From: Rhodococcus triatomae BKS 15-14
Lineage (GTDB): Bacteria; Actinomycetota; Actinomycetes; Mycobacteriales; Mycobacteriaceae
Assembly (NCBI GenBank): GCA_000341795.1
Contig: AODO01000012.1
Span: forward strand, 62,001-126,000
Direction of reading: 5' to 3'
DNA: 64,000 nucleotides
Shown here in pieces: positions 9,533 to 18,424 of this stretch. The notes beneath the pieces were generated by a model that was not told where the DNA came from, ran no database searches, and saw only the letters and a list, made by a program, of their open reading frames with translations. Within the stretch, counting starts at the first letter, position 1. Each line of letters opens with the position of its first letter. The position numbers were made by a program, and so were the translations under genes.

Positions 9533-9655
9533 CCTGAGGAAGCCCGTCGCCTCGTGTGGCGGCGCCGCATGGTCCTTGGGGTGTGTGTCCTGTGTGTCGA
9601 GTGAGGCAGAGTGCGTGTTACCCGTGTCGGTCGGCTGGGTCAGCTCGAGCAGGAC

Positions 9656-11680
9656 CTACGGCAGGGCGGTCAGAGTGACGGTCCCGCCCGGTTCGATCCG
9701 CTCGCCGACGCCGGGATTCTGCGCGATGACGAGCGACTTGTCGGACTTGGACACCCGCCGGACGTCGACGTCGAGGCCGAGACGTTCGAGCTCGTCCCGC
9801 GCGGAACCGACGCTGCGTCCCAGCATCGACGGCATCTTCACCGCCGTCGAGACGGTCAGGGTCACGCTCGATCCGGCGCCGACCGTGGTGCCCTGCCTCG
9901 GATCGGTTCCGACGACGTCGCCCGCGTCGACGTCGCCGTCGAAGACGTCGCGGGTGTCGGACACGGTGATCCCGAGTGCGTCGAGTTCGGCGCGGGCCTG
10001 GTCCACGCTCTTGCCGCGCAGATCCGGCAGCTCGACGGGTGGTGATCCCTTGCTGCGCAGCACCTTCACCTCCGACCCGACGGCGAGCACGGTGCCCGGG
10101 CCGGGGTCGAGGGCTGCGACGGAGCCGACCGGGGCGGTGGCGCTGAACGCCTCTCCGCCGTCGACGGGGACGAACGTGTGTGACCGCAGGTCGTCCTCGA
10201 CGGTGGCGATGTCGGCGCCGCGGGTCAGGTTCGGCACGGCGGGCTTGCCGAGCGAGACGAGCAGCGCGACCGAACCGTCCCGGGGCACCCGGGAACCCGA
10301 GTCGGGATCGGTGCCGAGAAGTACGTCGACAGGTGCCGTGTCGGAGTACTCGCCGCGGATCTCCGTCGTCAGGCCGGCCGCTTCGACGGCCGCAGTCGCG
10401 GCGGTCCGGTCCATGCCCTGGACCGAGGGCACCGAGGTGTACCGCCCGGAACCGAGCCACCAGCCGCCGACCCCGACCGCGGCCGCCAGCAGAGCGATCA
10501 CCAGCAGCCAGATCAGCATCGCCCGGCGGGACCGGCGGCGGTCCGCCGCGAAATCGGGGAACTCGTATCTGCCGCTGGGTCCGGCGTGTCCGTCGTGGCC
10601 ACTGCCCGGGTCGTGGGACAGGTCCTCGCGGTGCGTCAACTGCGTCACGGCCTTGGTGGGCTGCGGTTCGGAGTGCGCGACCGCGGGGTGCGCCACGACC
10701 GCAGTCGGTGCGGCGGTCGAGACGGTGGGCGCGGCGGCGCCCGACACCTCGGTCGGCGCCGCGGAACCTGCCACCTGCATGGCGGCGCTCAGGTGCTGGG
10801 CAGATCGCCGCGGCGCGGGCACGCGGTAGTCGGGCAACTGGAGTCGCCGGGCTGCGGTCACCAGCGCGGCGCTCATCTCGCCCGCGTGCGAGAACCGGTC
10901 CTCGGGATCGCGCGCGGTGGCCTGCAACACGATCTGGTCGAACTCCGCGGGGACACCGGGAATCATCGAACTCGGCGCGGGGACGTCGGCGTTGATTCGC
11001 TGGTAGGCGATCGACAACGAGGTGTCACCGGTGAACGGTGTCCGGCCGGTGAGCGTCTCGAACAGCATCAGACCGGTCGCGTAGACGTCGCTCCGGGGAT
11101 CGGCGTATCCGGATGTCACCTGCTCGGGGGACAGGTAGGCGGCGGTGCCGAGGATGACGCTCGACGAGGTGACGTTCGACGCCGCCACCGCACGGACGAG
11201 TCCGAAGTCGGCGATCTTCACCTCGCCGGCGTCGGAGATCAGGATGTTCTCCGGCTTGACGTCCCGGTGCACCAGCCCGGCGCGGTGCGCGACCGCCAGA
11301 GCGTCGAGCACCGGGCGGACCACCGCCACCGAGGCATGGGGAGGCATCGGTCCGCGCTCGCGCAGCAGCTCCCGGAGCGTTCCACCTGCGACGAGCTCCA
11401 TCACCAGGAAGACGTGTTCGCCGTCGACGCCCTGGTCGTGCACCGCCACCAGCCCGGGATGGCTCAGTCGCGCGACCGCGCGTGCCTCGAACTCGAATCG
11501 GGACAGGAACTGCGGGTCCTGCGCGAACTGCGGATCCATCACCTTGATCGCAACCGGTCTGTCCAACCGCAGGTCCATCCCGCGGTAGACCGTGGACATG
11601 CCTCCGCGAGCGATCGGGGCATCCACCCGATAGCGCCGCTCGAGCAGCTCGCCGATGAGCCGCTGATCGCCTGCCCCCAC
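9656..11680 (-). CDS. pknL: Membrane Ser/Thr protein kinase with four PASTA domains (PknL-like)
   Basis: About 674 residues. Kinase domain roughly 15-275: Gly loop IARGGMSTVYRG, ATP lysine in VAIKVMD (Lys46), catalytic loop HRDVKPEN (Asp140), DFG at 158, activation segment GTAAYLSPEQ. After an Ala/Pro/Thr-rich linker there is one membrane helix near 385-410 (LIWLLVIALLAAAVGVGGWW), then four extracellular PASTA repeats to the C-terminus. PASTA domains bind peptidoglycan fragments or lipid II. GTG 11680 is preferred because AGAAGG lies eight bases upstream; ATG 11701 is possible. It diverges from the Rv2175c homologue, a known PknL substrate in M. tuberculosis, where PknL lacks PASTA repeats; corynebacterial PknL has them. 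Confidence 0.9.
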   Translation of the reverse strand: MGAGDQRLIGELLERRYRVDAPIARGGMSTVYRGMDLRLDRPVAIKVMDPQFAQDPQFLSRFEFEARAVARLSHPGLVAVHDQGVDGEHVFLVMELVAGGTLRELLRERGPMPPHASVAVVRPVLDALAVAHRAGLVHRDVKPENILISDAGEVKIADFGLVRAVAASNVTSSSVILGTAAYLSPEQVTSGYADPRSDVYATGLMLFETLTGRTPFTGDTSLSIAYQRINADVPAPSSMIPGVPAEFDQIVLQATARDPEDRFSHAGEMSAALVTAARRLQLPDYRVPAPRRSAQHLSAAMQVAGSAAPTEVSGAAAPTVSTAAPTAVVAHPAVAHSEPQPTKAVTQLTHREDLSHDPGSGHDGHAGPSGRYEFPDFAADRRRSRRAMLIWLLVIALLAAAVGVGGWWLGSGRYTSVPSVQGMDRTAATAAVEAAGLTTEIRGEYSDTAPVDVLLGTDPDSGSRVPRDGSVALLVSLGKPAVPNLTRGADIATVEDDLRSHTFVPVDGGEAFSATAPVGSVAALDPGPGTVLAVGSEVKVLRSKGSPPVELPDLRGKSVDQARAELDALGITVSDTRDVFDGDVDAGDVVGTDPRQGTTVGAGSSVTLTVSTAVKMPSMLGRSVGSARDELERLGLDVDVRRVSKSDKSLVIAQNPGVGERIEPGGTVTLTALP

Positions 11681-11822
11681 CCGCTCGTACCTTCTTTCCA
11701 TCGCCGCCGCCGCAGGCGGTCCGTGGTGTTGCTGCCGCCACCGTGTGGTGCGCGGTTCCCGTTTCGGGCTGTTCGCCCGGCATCGATGGTAGCCAGCGCG
11801 GTCACCGGCCGGCCGAACCCGA

Positions 11823-11828
11823 TACCGT
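11823..11828 (+). promoter_or_regulatory. -10 box, leaderless promoter of the Rv2175c-like gene
   Basis: TACCGT ends seven bases before GTG 11836. It lies in the 155-base region shared with the divergent pknL. Confidence 0.5.
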
Positions 11829-11835
11829 AACGGGT

Positions 11836-12201
11836 GTGAGTGCCATTCCGTACACCGACGACGTCCTCGATCCCAGTGTCTCGCTGCTGCAGTTGCCCGA
11901 CGTGGCGAAGGTTCTCGGCCTCGTCGTCACACGGGTCCACCAGATGCTGCGCGACGGCGAGCTCATTGCGATCCGGCGTGACGGCATCGTCTCCGTCCCG
12001 GAGGACTTCTTCTCCGGCGACGGGATCGTCCGGATGCTCCCCGGCCTACTGAGCGTGCTGCGCGACGGCGGGTACAGCGACGCCGAGATCCTCCGGTGGC
12101 TGTTCACCGAGGACGACACACTGCCGGGGACGCCGATCGCCGCACTGCACACGGACTCCGCGCGCGAGGTCGTGCGGCGCGCGCAGGCGATGGCCTTCTG
12201 A
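11836..12201 (+). CDS. Winged-helix DNA-binding protein, likely PknL substrate (Rv2175c-like)
   Basis: 121 residues. A helix-turn-helix lies near residues 17-45 (LPDVAKVLGLVVTRVHQMLR) followed by a wing (LIAIRRDGIVSVPEDFF), then a helical C-terminal half (ILRWLFTEDDTLPGTPIAAL). This is the layout of Rv2175c, a DNA-binding protein whose binding is switched off by PknL phosphorylation at an N-terminal threonine. A candidate acceptor is the Thr near residue 7 in YTDDVLD. GTG 11836 is the start given by the leaderless -10 box; longer readings from 11743 run antisense to the pknL leader. The divergent pair suggests a kinase-regulator unit. Confidence 0.85.
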   Translation: MSAIPYTDDVLDPSVSLLQLPDVAKVLGLVVTRVHQMLRDGELIAIRRDGIVSVPEDFFSGDGIVRMLPGLLSVLRDGGYSDAEILRWLFTEDDTLPGTPIAALHTDSAREVVRRAQAMAF

Positions 12202-12227
12202 CCTGGCTCGACCGCTGTCGACCGGCG

Positions 12228-12233
12228 TAAACT
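12228..12233 (+). promoter_or_regulatory. -10 box, leaderless promoter of the SDR gene
   Basis: TAAACT ends seven bases before GTG 12241; no Shine-Dalgarno sequence is present. Confidence 0.5.
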
Positions 12234-12240
12234 CACGCCG

Positions 12241-13128
12241 GTGGACAGCCTTGCGGGCAAGGTCGTACTCGTCACCGGCGCAGCACACGGCATCGGCGCG
12301 GAGATCGCGCGGCGCCTGCACCGCCGCGGAACGCGGCTCGTCCTCGTCGATCTCGACGCGGAGCCGCTGGAGACGTTCGCCGCCGATCTCGGGAACCGGG
12401 TGGTGACCGCGGTCGCCGATGTCACGGACCTCGGGTCGACGGAGGCGGCCGTGGCGACCGGAGTCGACGCGTTCGGCGGCATCGACGTCGTCGTCGCCAA
12501 CGCCGGGATCGGCAGCTACGGGTCGGTCCTCGCGGTGGACCCGGTGGCGTTCCGGCGGGTCGTCGACGTCAATCTCGTCGGCGCGTTCCACACCGTTCGT
12601 GCCGCTCTGCCCTCCGTCCTCGACCGCCGGGGCTACGTCCTCGTGGTCTCGTCGGCAGCGGCGTACGCGCCCGCCCCGGGTATGGCCGCCTACGACGCGT
12701 CGAAGGCCGGGGTCGAACAGTTCGCGAACGCCCTGCGCCTCGAGGTCGCACACCGCGGCGTCGACGTCGGATCCGCCCACATGGCCTGGATCGACACCCC
12801 CCTCGTGCGGGAGGCGAAAGCGGACCTCGGATCGTTCCGGACGATGTTGGAGGCGTTGCCCGGGCCGCTGAGCCGGACCGTGTCGGTCCAGGACTGCGGG
12901 GAGCGATTCGAGAATGGCATCGCACGGCGTGCCCGGCACATCGACGTTCCCGCCTGGGTCGGATGGATGCGCCGACTGCGGCCGGTCCTGCAGTCCCGGC
13001 TCGGGGAGCGTCAGGTGCGGCGACTCGCGCCGGAGTTGGTGCCGGCGACGGACTCCGAGGTCGCGGCTCTCGGTCGATCCGTCAGCGCCCGGACCCGGGC
13101 GCTCGGCGACGGTCACACCGCGGGCTGA
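12241..13128 (+). CDS. Short-chain dehydrogenase/reductase
   Basis: 295 residues. The NAD(P)-binding motif is TGAAHGIG at 12-19, the NAG motif is in VVANAGIGSYG, and the catalytic residues are Ser in VVSSAAAYAP and Tyr151/Lys155 in AYDASKAG. After the classical 250-residue SDR core there is a 40-residue basic C-terminal extension (MRRLRPVLQSRLGERQVRRL), typical of actinobacterial SDRs that act on lipids. The start GTG 12241 is supported by the -10 box. The last 16 bases overlap the 3' end of the convergent phytoene synthase gene. Substrate unknown; a role in carotenoid or lipid metabolism is only suggested by the location. Confidence 0.85.
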   Translation: MDSLAGKVVLVTGAAHGIGAEIARRLHRRGTRLVLVDLDAEPLETFAADLGNRVVTAVADVTDLGSTEAAVATGVDAFGGIDVVVANAGIGSYGSVLAVDPVAFRRVVDVNLVGAFHTVRAALPSVLDRRGYVLVVSSAAAYAPAPGMAAYDASKAGVEQFANALRLEVAHRGVDVGSAHMAWIDTPLVREAKADLGSFRTMLEALPGPLSRTVSVQDCGERFENGIARRARHIDVPAWVGWMRRLRPVLQSRLGERQVRRLAPELVPATDSEVAALGRSVSARTRALGDGHTAG

Positions 13129-14042
13129 CGAGTTCCCGTCAGGACGGCGGCGACGATGGCGGCCCGGCGGCGCCGCGGCACCACGACCCGCCGCCGCAGG
13201 ACCGGGTACCCCTCGCGTTCGATCTGGTCGAGGATCGCCGCGTACAGCTCGAACGCCGCGGTCATCCCGGGCCGGACCCGCGGAGACAGCATCGCCAGGC
13301 CCGGCTCGGCCAGCCGGTACCAGTGCCGGTTCACGGCCACCAGGTGCGCGAGTGCGCGCCCGATCCGGGGGTCGGTGCGGTCGCCGTCGCGGCACGAGCG
13401 GAGCAGGCCGGCGTCCACCCCGAACGCCCCGAGTTCGTCGGCGGGGAGGTAGACACGCCCACGGTCGAGGTCCTCGCCGACGTCGCGCAGGAAGTTCGTC
13501 AACTGGAACGCCTCGCCGAGGGCGGCCGCCGCCGGTTCCGCCTCCGCGACGGGGACGACCGTGCCGAGGACCGGCAGCATCTGCAGACCGATCGCGGCCG
13601 CCGACCCGCGCATGTACTCGTGCAGCGACGCCATCGTCGGATACGTGGCCCGGAAGTCCGGAGAGCCGGGCAGGTCCATCCGCATCGCATCGAGGAACAC
13701 CGCGAAGTGAGCGGGAGCGATGCGGTACCGGGTGATGGTGTCGGCGGCGGCGCGCACCACCGGCCGGGCGCCCCCGACGTCGCCCGCCAGGGCGGACGTG
13801 AGTTCCTTCTCGATCCGGTCCAGTTCGGCGAGGCGGGCCGCCGGCGGATCGTCGGCGACGTCCACGACGTCGTCCACGGTGCGGGCGAATCCGTACAGGG
13901 CGTGGACGGCGGGCCGGTCCCGCGCCGGGAGCATCCGTGTCGCGAGGTGGTAGCTCTTGCCGTGGTGAGCGGTGAGCCGCCGGCAGTGCCGGTACGCGGC
14001 GTCCAGGGCGGGATCGGCGGGTGCAACGCCCACGGTGCTCAC
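13113..14042 (-). CDS. crtB: Phytoene synthase
   Basis: 309 residues of the squalene/phytoene synthase family: two geranylgeranyl diphosphates condense head to head to phytoene. The first Asp-rich motif DDVVD is at 57-61 (in FARTVDDVVDVADD) and the second is DVGEDLDRGRVYLP near 210; both metal-binding sites are complete. GTG 14042 begins two bases after the mptA stop and is preferred; a second GTG three codons on is also possible. It is the last gene of an idsA2-crtI-mptA-crtB run. The C-terminus is Arg-rich (RRRVVVPRRRRAA), and its end overlaps the convergent SDR. Confidence 0.92.
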   Translation of the reverse strand: MSTVGVAPADPALDAAYRHCRRLTAHHGKSYHLATRMLPARDRPAVHALYGFARTVDDVVDVADDPPAARLAELDRIEKELTSALAGDVGGARPVVRAAADTITRYRIAPAHFAVFLDAMRMDLPGSPDFRATYPTMASLHEYMRGSAAAIGLQMLPVLGTVVPVAEAEPAAAALGEAFQLTNFLRDVGEDLDRGRVYLPADELGAFGVDAGLLRSCRDGDRTDPRIGRALAHLVAVNRHWYRLAEPGLAMLSPRVRPGMTAAFELYAAILDQIEREGYPVLRRRVVVPRRRRAAIVAAVLTGTRQPAV

Positions 14043-14043
14043 C

Positions 14044-15594
14044 TCAGTCGCGGGAGGCGGCGAGGGTGCCGCCCGCGCTGTCCGTGTTCGACGGGCGCAC
14101 CGCACGCAGACGCAGCGGGTCGACCGCGACGAGCGAGCGGCCCGCCACCACGGCCGCGAACGTCGCGAGCAACACGTGCGGCAGCGAGTACAGCCCGATC
14201 GAGCCGTCGGGCTGGAACACCAGCATCAGCCAGGTGGACAGCCCGACCAGCACCGCGAGGGTGGTCGTGGACATCGCGAACCCCGCGGCGACGGCGAGCG
14301 GCCACGAGTAGTACCAGGGCAGGGCGGCGGGGGACAGCAGCACGATCACGACCAACGCGACCAGGATGCCCAGCACGGCCTGCCGTTCGGTCTTGCGGAA
14401 GTGCCACCAGATCGCCGCCAGCGCGGCCACCATCACCAACGCGCAGATCGCCCGCGTCACCTCGAGAACCGGCCCGAGCCGCAGACCCGTCGCCCACGAC
14501 GTGGTGACCGTGACGACGTGCGCGAGGATGGTCGGAACCGACAGCCAGTTGATGATCTTCGCGGAACCCTGCAGCGCGGTCAGCCAGCCGAGCCCGACGC
14601 CTGCGACGAGTGAGCAGACGGCGAACACGGCCGCGAACACGCCGATGCCGGTGCCCGCGGTCCGGGCGAACAGCAGCGGACCGGACGCCGGCTCGCGGCC
14701 CTGGGATCGGGCCTTCTCACGCTCGTGGATCATCCAGATCCACACGACGAACGGCAGTGCGATACCCGCCATCGCCTTGACCGCGACGCCGAGGGCGATG
14801 ACGGCGATGCCCGCGACGTGCCTGCGCTCGAGGGCGAGGACGATGCCCGCCACCATCAGTCCGACCATGAGCAGTTCGTTGTGCACGCCGCCGACGAGGT
14901 GGATCAGCACGAGCGGATTGAGGACCGCGAGCCACAGCGCGGTGGCCGGGTCGCCGCCGAGGTGGCGCGCGAGCTTCGGCAGCGCCCACATCATCAGCGC
15001 CAGCCCGGGCAGCATCGTCAGACGCAGCAGCATGGTCCCGGCGATGACGTTGTCGCCGGTCACGGTCGTGATGCCCTGACCGAGGAGCAGCGACACCGGG
15101 CCGTACGGCGCGGTGGTGGTGGTCCACACGTTGCTGACGTTGTCCAGCAGGACCCCCGGATTGGCGACGGGGCCGACGGCGTAGGGGTCGAACCCGTCCC
15201 GCAGCAGTGCGCCCTGCGCGAGGTAGGAGTACGCGTCGCGGCTGAACAGTGGTACGGACAGCAGCAGGGGCGCTGTCTGGGCGACGATCACCCAGCGCAG
15301 CTCATGGACGTCGACCAGCCCGGCGCGGACGTTGCGTCCGATCCGGACCCAGGCCGCGATCATCAGGAGGACGCCGATCCAGACGATGACGCCGGACAGG
15401 ATGAGTCCGTGCCCGAATCGCAGCCACGACAGGTACATCGACTCGAGCAGCGGGTCCCGGCGGCGAACGGCGCCGGAGCCGAAGCTGCCGAAGGTGATCA
15501 TGACGGCACCGACCACGCCGAGAATCGCGGCATGGCCGGCATCGCTGCGCAGGAATCCGGCGCGCGGGCCGGACTCGGCGGTCGGGGCTGACAT
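14044..15594 (-). CDS. mptA: Alpha-(1->6)-mannopyranosyltransferase MptA (Rv2174-like)
   Basis: 516 residues with about twelve membrane helices, a GT-C glycosyltransferase. The first large loop holds the conserved acidic site in PLFSRDAYSYLAQGALL, and PYGPVSLLLGQGI follows, as in MptA/MptB enzymes that extend the alpha-1,6-mannan core of lipomannan and lipoarabinomannan from polyprenyl-phospho-mannose. ATG 15594 has GGGGGGAG about ten bases upstream. In M. tuberculosis mptA (Rv2174) directly neighbours idsA2 (Rv2173); here a phytoene desaturase sits between them and a phytoene synthase follows. The 147-base gap upstream may hold a separate promoter. Confidence 0.93.
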   Translation of the reverse strand: MSAPTAESGPRAGFLRSDAGHAAILGVVGAVMITFGSFGSGAVRRRDPLLESMYLSWLRFGHGLILSGVIVWIGVLLMIAAWVRIGRNVRAGLVDVHELRWVIVAQTAPLLLSVPLFSRDAYSYLAQGALLRDGFDPYAVGPVANPGVLLDNVSNVWTTTTAPYGPVSLLLGQGITTVTGDNVIAGTMLLRLTMLPGLALMMWALPKLARHLGGDPATALWLAVLNPLVLIHLVGGVHNELLMVGLMVAGIVLALERRHVAGIAVIALGVAVKAMAGIALPFVVWIWMIHEREKARSQGREPASGPLLFARTAGTGIGVFAAVFAVCSLVAGVGLGWLTALQGSAKIINWLSVPTILAHVVTVTTSWATGLRLGPVLEVTRAICALVMVAALAAIWWHFRKTERQAVLGILVALVVIVLLSPAALPWYYSWPLAVAAGFAMSTTTLAVLVGLSTWLMLVFQPDGSIGLYSLPHVLLATFAAVVAGRSLVAVDPLRLRAVRPSNTDSAGGTLAASRD

Positions 15595-15741
15595 CGGTTA
15601 CGGATCTCCCCCCGAATCGGCGTGCGGCAGCCACCGGCGTCGGAGCGGTGGAACAGTGTCGGGCACACAGTTTAGTGGGTGTCCGCCCGGACCCGGGAAT
15701 TGCGCCGCTGTTGCGGAGTTCACCTGTCGTTTCGCTCTCGG

Positions 15742-17277
15742 TCACCCACCGGCGATCCGCGCGGCGGCGAGCTTGCCGGACAACAGCACCGTGGGGACGC
15801 CGACTCCCGGAGTGGTCCCGCAACCGGCGAGCACGACGTTGTCGGCGCCGGTGTCGAGATTGCCGCGCCGGAACGGGCCGGTCTGGACGAACAGGTGCGC
15901 CGCCGCGAACGGCGAGCCGTCCGCCATGCCCCGCTGTGCCCAGGTGAGCGGAGTGTCGATCACATCCACCCGGAAGTGCTCCGCGATGCCGCTGTAGCCG
16001 CGCGCCTCCAGGAGCGTGAGCAGTTCGCGCACGTACGGCACCCCGAGCGCCGCCCAGTCGAGCGGTGCGCTGCGCAGGTTCGGGCAGGGGGCGAGCACGG
16101 AGAGGGGCTCGTGCAGTTCGCCCCGACGAACGAGCCGCAGACCGGGGTCCGTGCACGCCGGCCTGGTCAGCAGCAGCGACGGATCGCTCATCAGCCGACC
16201 CCGGCCCGGACGCGCGGTGATCTCCGCGAAGGTGCGTGACCAGGCCCCGCCGAAATCGATGGTGTGATGCCCGCTGTCGCGCCACCGCTCGGCAACGGAG
16301 ACGGGGACCGTCCCGTGCGCGACGACGGCGGAGGGGGAGTGCCGCACCGGACGGCGGGGCAGGCGCCGTCGGGGGAGCAGCGACTCCGCCGAGCCGAGGT
16401 CGGCGGTGACGACGACCGCGTCGCAGCCGAGTATCTCGCCGTCCGCGGTCCGGACGGCGACGGCGCGACCACGGTCGTAGTCGATCGAGGTGACCTCCGC
16501 GCCCAGCCGGACACGTCCGCCCGCGGCGGTCAGCGCCGACGCCATCGCCTCGGACACCCGTCGCATGCCGCCCTCGGGGAAGTACACGCCCGTGGAGGTG
16601 TCCATGTGGGCGATCGCCCCGTAGACGCCCAGCGCCCGCGACGGCGACACCCCGGCGTACAGGGCCTGGAAGGTGAAGATCCGTTGCAGGCGTGGGTCGT
16701 GTACCAGCCGGGCGACCTGGGGGCCGAGGTGTCCGAACCCGCGGTGGCGCACCAGGGTCCACAGGTCGCGGCGTGCAGCGGGCGAGCGCACCAGGTCCAC
16801 CGGTGAATCGAAGTTCGCGTCCATGAAGCTGTCGAAGTCGGCGTCGAAGATCGTCGCCAGCCAGGACCGCAGGCGGCGGTACCGGTCGCTCTCCGCGGGG
16901 CCGCAGACCCGCGCGATCTCCTCGGCCATCGCGTCCTCGTCGGCGTGCACCCGCAGCGCGGAGCCGTCCGCGAACCGGGCGTGATACGAGGGGTCGAGGC
17001 GGTGGATGCGCAGCGGTGGCGTCACGGACTCGGCGGCGGCGCCGACGACGGCGAGCGCCTCGTCGACCAGCTCGGGCATCGTCAGCACCGTGGCGCCGCT
17101 GTCGATCTCGTATCCCGGTCCGCGATGGACGCCGACCCGGCCACCGACCGCGGCGTCCCGTTCGAGCACGGTCACCTCGCGTCCCGAGCCGCGCAGGTGC
17201 AGGGCGGCGGCGAGCCCGGCGAGGCCCGCCCCGACGACGACCACCCGCTGGGTGGGCGCGGGAACGGTGCGTGTCAT
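15742..17277 (-). CDS. crtI: Phytoene desaturase
   Basis: 511 residues. The FAD dinucleotide fold starts at residue 12 (VVVVGAGLAGLAAALHL) and continues with LERDAAVGGRVGVHRGPGY, where the GGR motif follows the glutamate. The C-terminal carotenoid-oxidoreductase signature is DNVVLAGCGTTPGVGVPTVL with LLSGKLAAARI. It introduces double bonds into phytoene on the way to lycopene, using FAD. The ATG at 17277 shares one base with the idsA2 stop (TGATG), so the two are translationally coupled. The number of desaturation steps cannot be told from sequence, but the neighbouring crtO and cruF suggest lycopene as product. Confidence 0.9.
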   Translation of the reverse strand: MTRTVPAPTQRVVVVGAGLAGLAAALHLRGSGREVTVLERDAAVGGRVGVHRGPGYEIDSGATVLTMPELVDEALAVVGAAAESVTPPLRIHRLDPSYHARFADGSALRVHADEDAMAEEIARVCGPAESDRYRRLRSWLATIFDADFDSFMDANFDSPVDLVRSPAARRDLWTLVRHRGFGHLGPQVARLVHDPRLQRIFTFQALYAGVSPSRALGVYGAIAHMDTSTGVYFPEGGMRRVSEAMASALTAAGGRVRLGAEVTSIDYDRGRAVAVRTADGEILGCDAVVVTADLGSAESLLPRRRLPRRPVRHSPSAVVAHGTVPVSVAERWRDSGHHTIDFGGAWSRTFAEITARPGRGRLMSDPSLLLTRPACTDPGLRLVRRGELHEPLSVLAPCPNLRSAPLDWAALGVPYVRELLTLLEARGYSGIAEHFRVDVIDTPLTWAQRGMADGSPFAAAHLFVQTGPFRRGNLDTGADNVVLAGCGTTPGVGVPTVLLSGKLAAARIAGG

Positions 17278-18365
17278 CAGGCGGAGCGCCTGCCGACCGC
17301 GACCGCCATCGCCCGCAGCTCGTCCTTCGCGGACTCGCTCGCGGTCGACGCGTCCAGTGCGCGCAGCCCCGCCGTGGTGAGTTCGTCGATGCGGGACTGC
17401 ACGGCGTCCACTGCACCGAGGTCGGTGATGACCTGACGCATCCGGTGCACCTGCTCGTCCGTCAGATCCGCACCGATCCCGCGCCGCAGGAAGTCCGCGG
17501 TCCCGGGATCGGACGCGTCCGCCCGGGCCAGGGCTTCCGCGAACAGCACGGTTCGCTTGCCCTCCCGCAGGTCGTCCCCCGACGGCTTCCCGGTCACCGC
17601 GGGGTCGCCGAAGACCCCGAGCAGATCGTCCTGCAACTGGAACGCGATGCCGATGTCGGTGCCGAACTCGCGGTACGCCGAGATCAGGGCGTCGTCGGCG
17701 CCGGCCAGTGCCGCGCCGAGGTGCAGCGGCCGTTCGATCGTGTACGCGGCCGTCTTGTACCGGTTGATCCGCAGCGCCGCCGCCACGGACTCGTCACCTG
17801 TGACCTCGGTGCTCACGTCGAGGTACTGGCCCCCGAGGACCTCGGTGCGCATCGCGGACCACACCGGCGCGATCCGGGCGTGGGCCGCGGCGTCGACGCC
17901 GGACTCGCGAACCATGTCGTCGGCCCACGCGAGCGCGAGGTCGCCCAGCAGAATCGCGACGGACTCCCCGAACTTCGCCGACTCGCCTGCCCAGCCCCCG
18001 ACGGTGTGGCGGTGTGCGAACTCGACGTGCAACGTCGGGAAGCCGCGGCGCGTAGCGGACGAGTCGATGATGTCGTCGTGCACGAGCGCGCACGCCTGGA
18101 CCAGCTCGAGGGCCGAACAGGCGCGGAGCACGGCATCGGCGTCGGGTCCGCTCGGGTCTCCGCCCGCGCCGAGCCAGCCCGTCCAGGCGAAGGCGGGGCG
18201 AATGCGCTTGCCGCCCCGCAGCACGAACGCCTCGAGCGCTGCGGTCGCGTCGGGGAAGGTTCCGCCGACCGCCTCGGTGAGCGGACGACGGGACTCGAAG
18301 AAGGCGCGCAATGCCGCCTCGACGGCCGACAGCAGGGAGGTGGCCGAGCCGGGAGGGGTGGTCAT
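17277..18365 (-). CDS. idsA2: Geranylgeranyl diphosphate synthase (IdsA2/Rv2173-like)
   Basis: 362 residues, trans-isoprenyl diphosphate synthase. The first Asp-rich motif is DDIID at 97-101 and the second is DDLLGVFGD near 240; FVLRGGKRIRPAF is the substrate-binding block. The residues just before the first motif (QACALVH) are small, which in this family allows the C20 product. It supplies geranylgeranyl diphosphate to CrtB and is coupled to crtI by a TGATG junction. ATG 18365 has a -10 box seven bases upstream and no clear Shine-Dalgarno sequence, so it is probably leaderless. It diverges from metF. Confidence 0.92.
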   Translation of the reverse strand: MTTPPGSATSLLSAVEAALRAFFESRRPLTEAVGGTFPDATAALEAFVLRGGKRIRPAFAWTGWLGAGGDPSGPDADAVLRACSALELVQACALVHDDIIDSSATRRGFPTLHVEFAHRHTVGGWAGESAKFGESVAILLGDLALAWADDMVRESGVDAAAHARIAPVWSAMRTEVLGGQYLDVSTEVTGDESVAAALRINRYKTAAYTIERPLHLGAALAGADDALISAYREFGTDIGIAFQLQDDLLGVFGDPAVTGKPSGDDLREGKRTVLFAEALARADASDPGTADFLRRGIGADLTDEQVHRMRQVITDLGAVDAVQSRIDELTTAGLRALDASTASESAKDELRAMAVAVGRRSA

Positions 18366-18372
18366 GGCCGCC

Positions 18373-18378
18373 AGCCTA
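18373..18378 (-). promoter_or_regulatory. -10 box, leaderless promoter of the idsA2-crtI operon
   Basis: TAGGCT on the minus strand ends seven bases before ATG 18365. It sits about 35 bases from the metF -10 box, so the two divergent promoters overlap in one short region. Confidence 0.5.
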
Positions 18379-18412
18379 GTGGTGGCCGGTGATCGCTTCG
18401 TGGGCTCGCCCC

Positions 18413-18418
18413 TATGAT
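18413..18418 (+). promoter_or_regulatory. -10 box, leaderless promoter of metF
   Basis: TATGAT lies six bases before GTG 18425. A weak -35 (TGATCG) is 17 bases upstream. Confidence 0.6.
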
Positions 18419-18424
18419 TGGACG

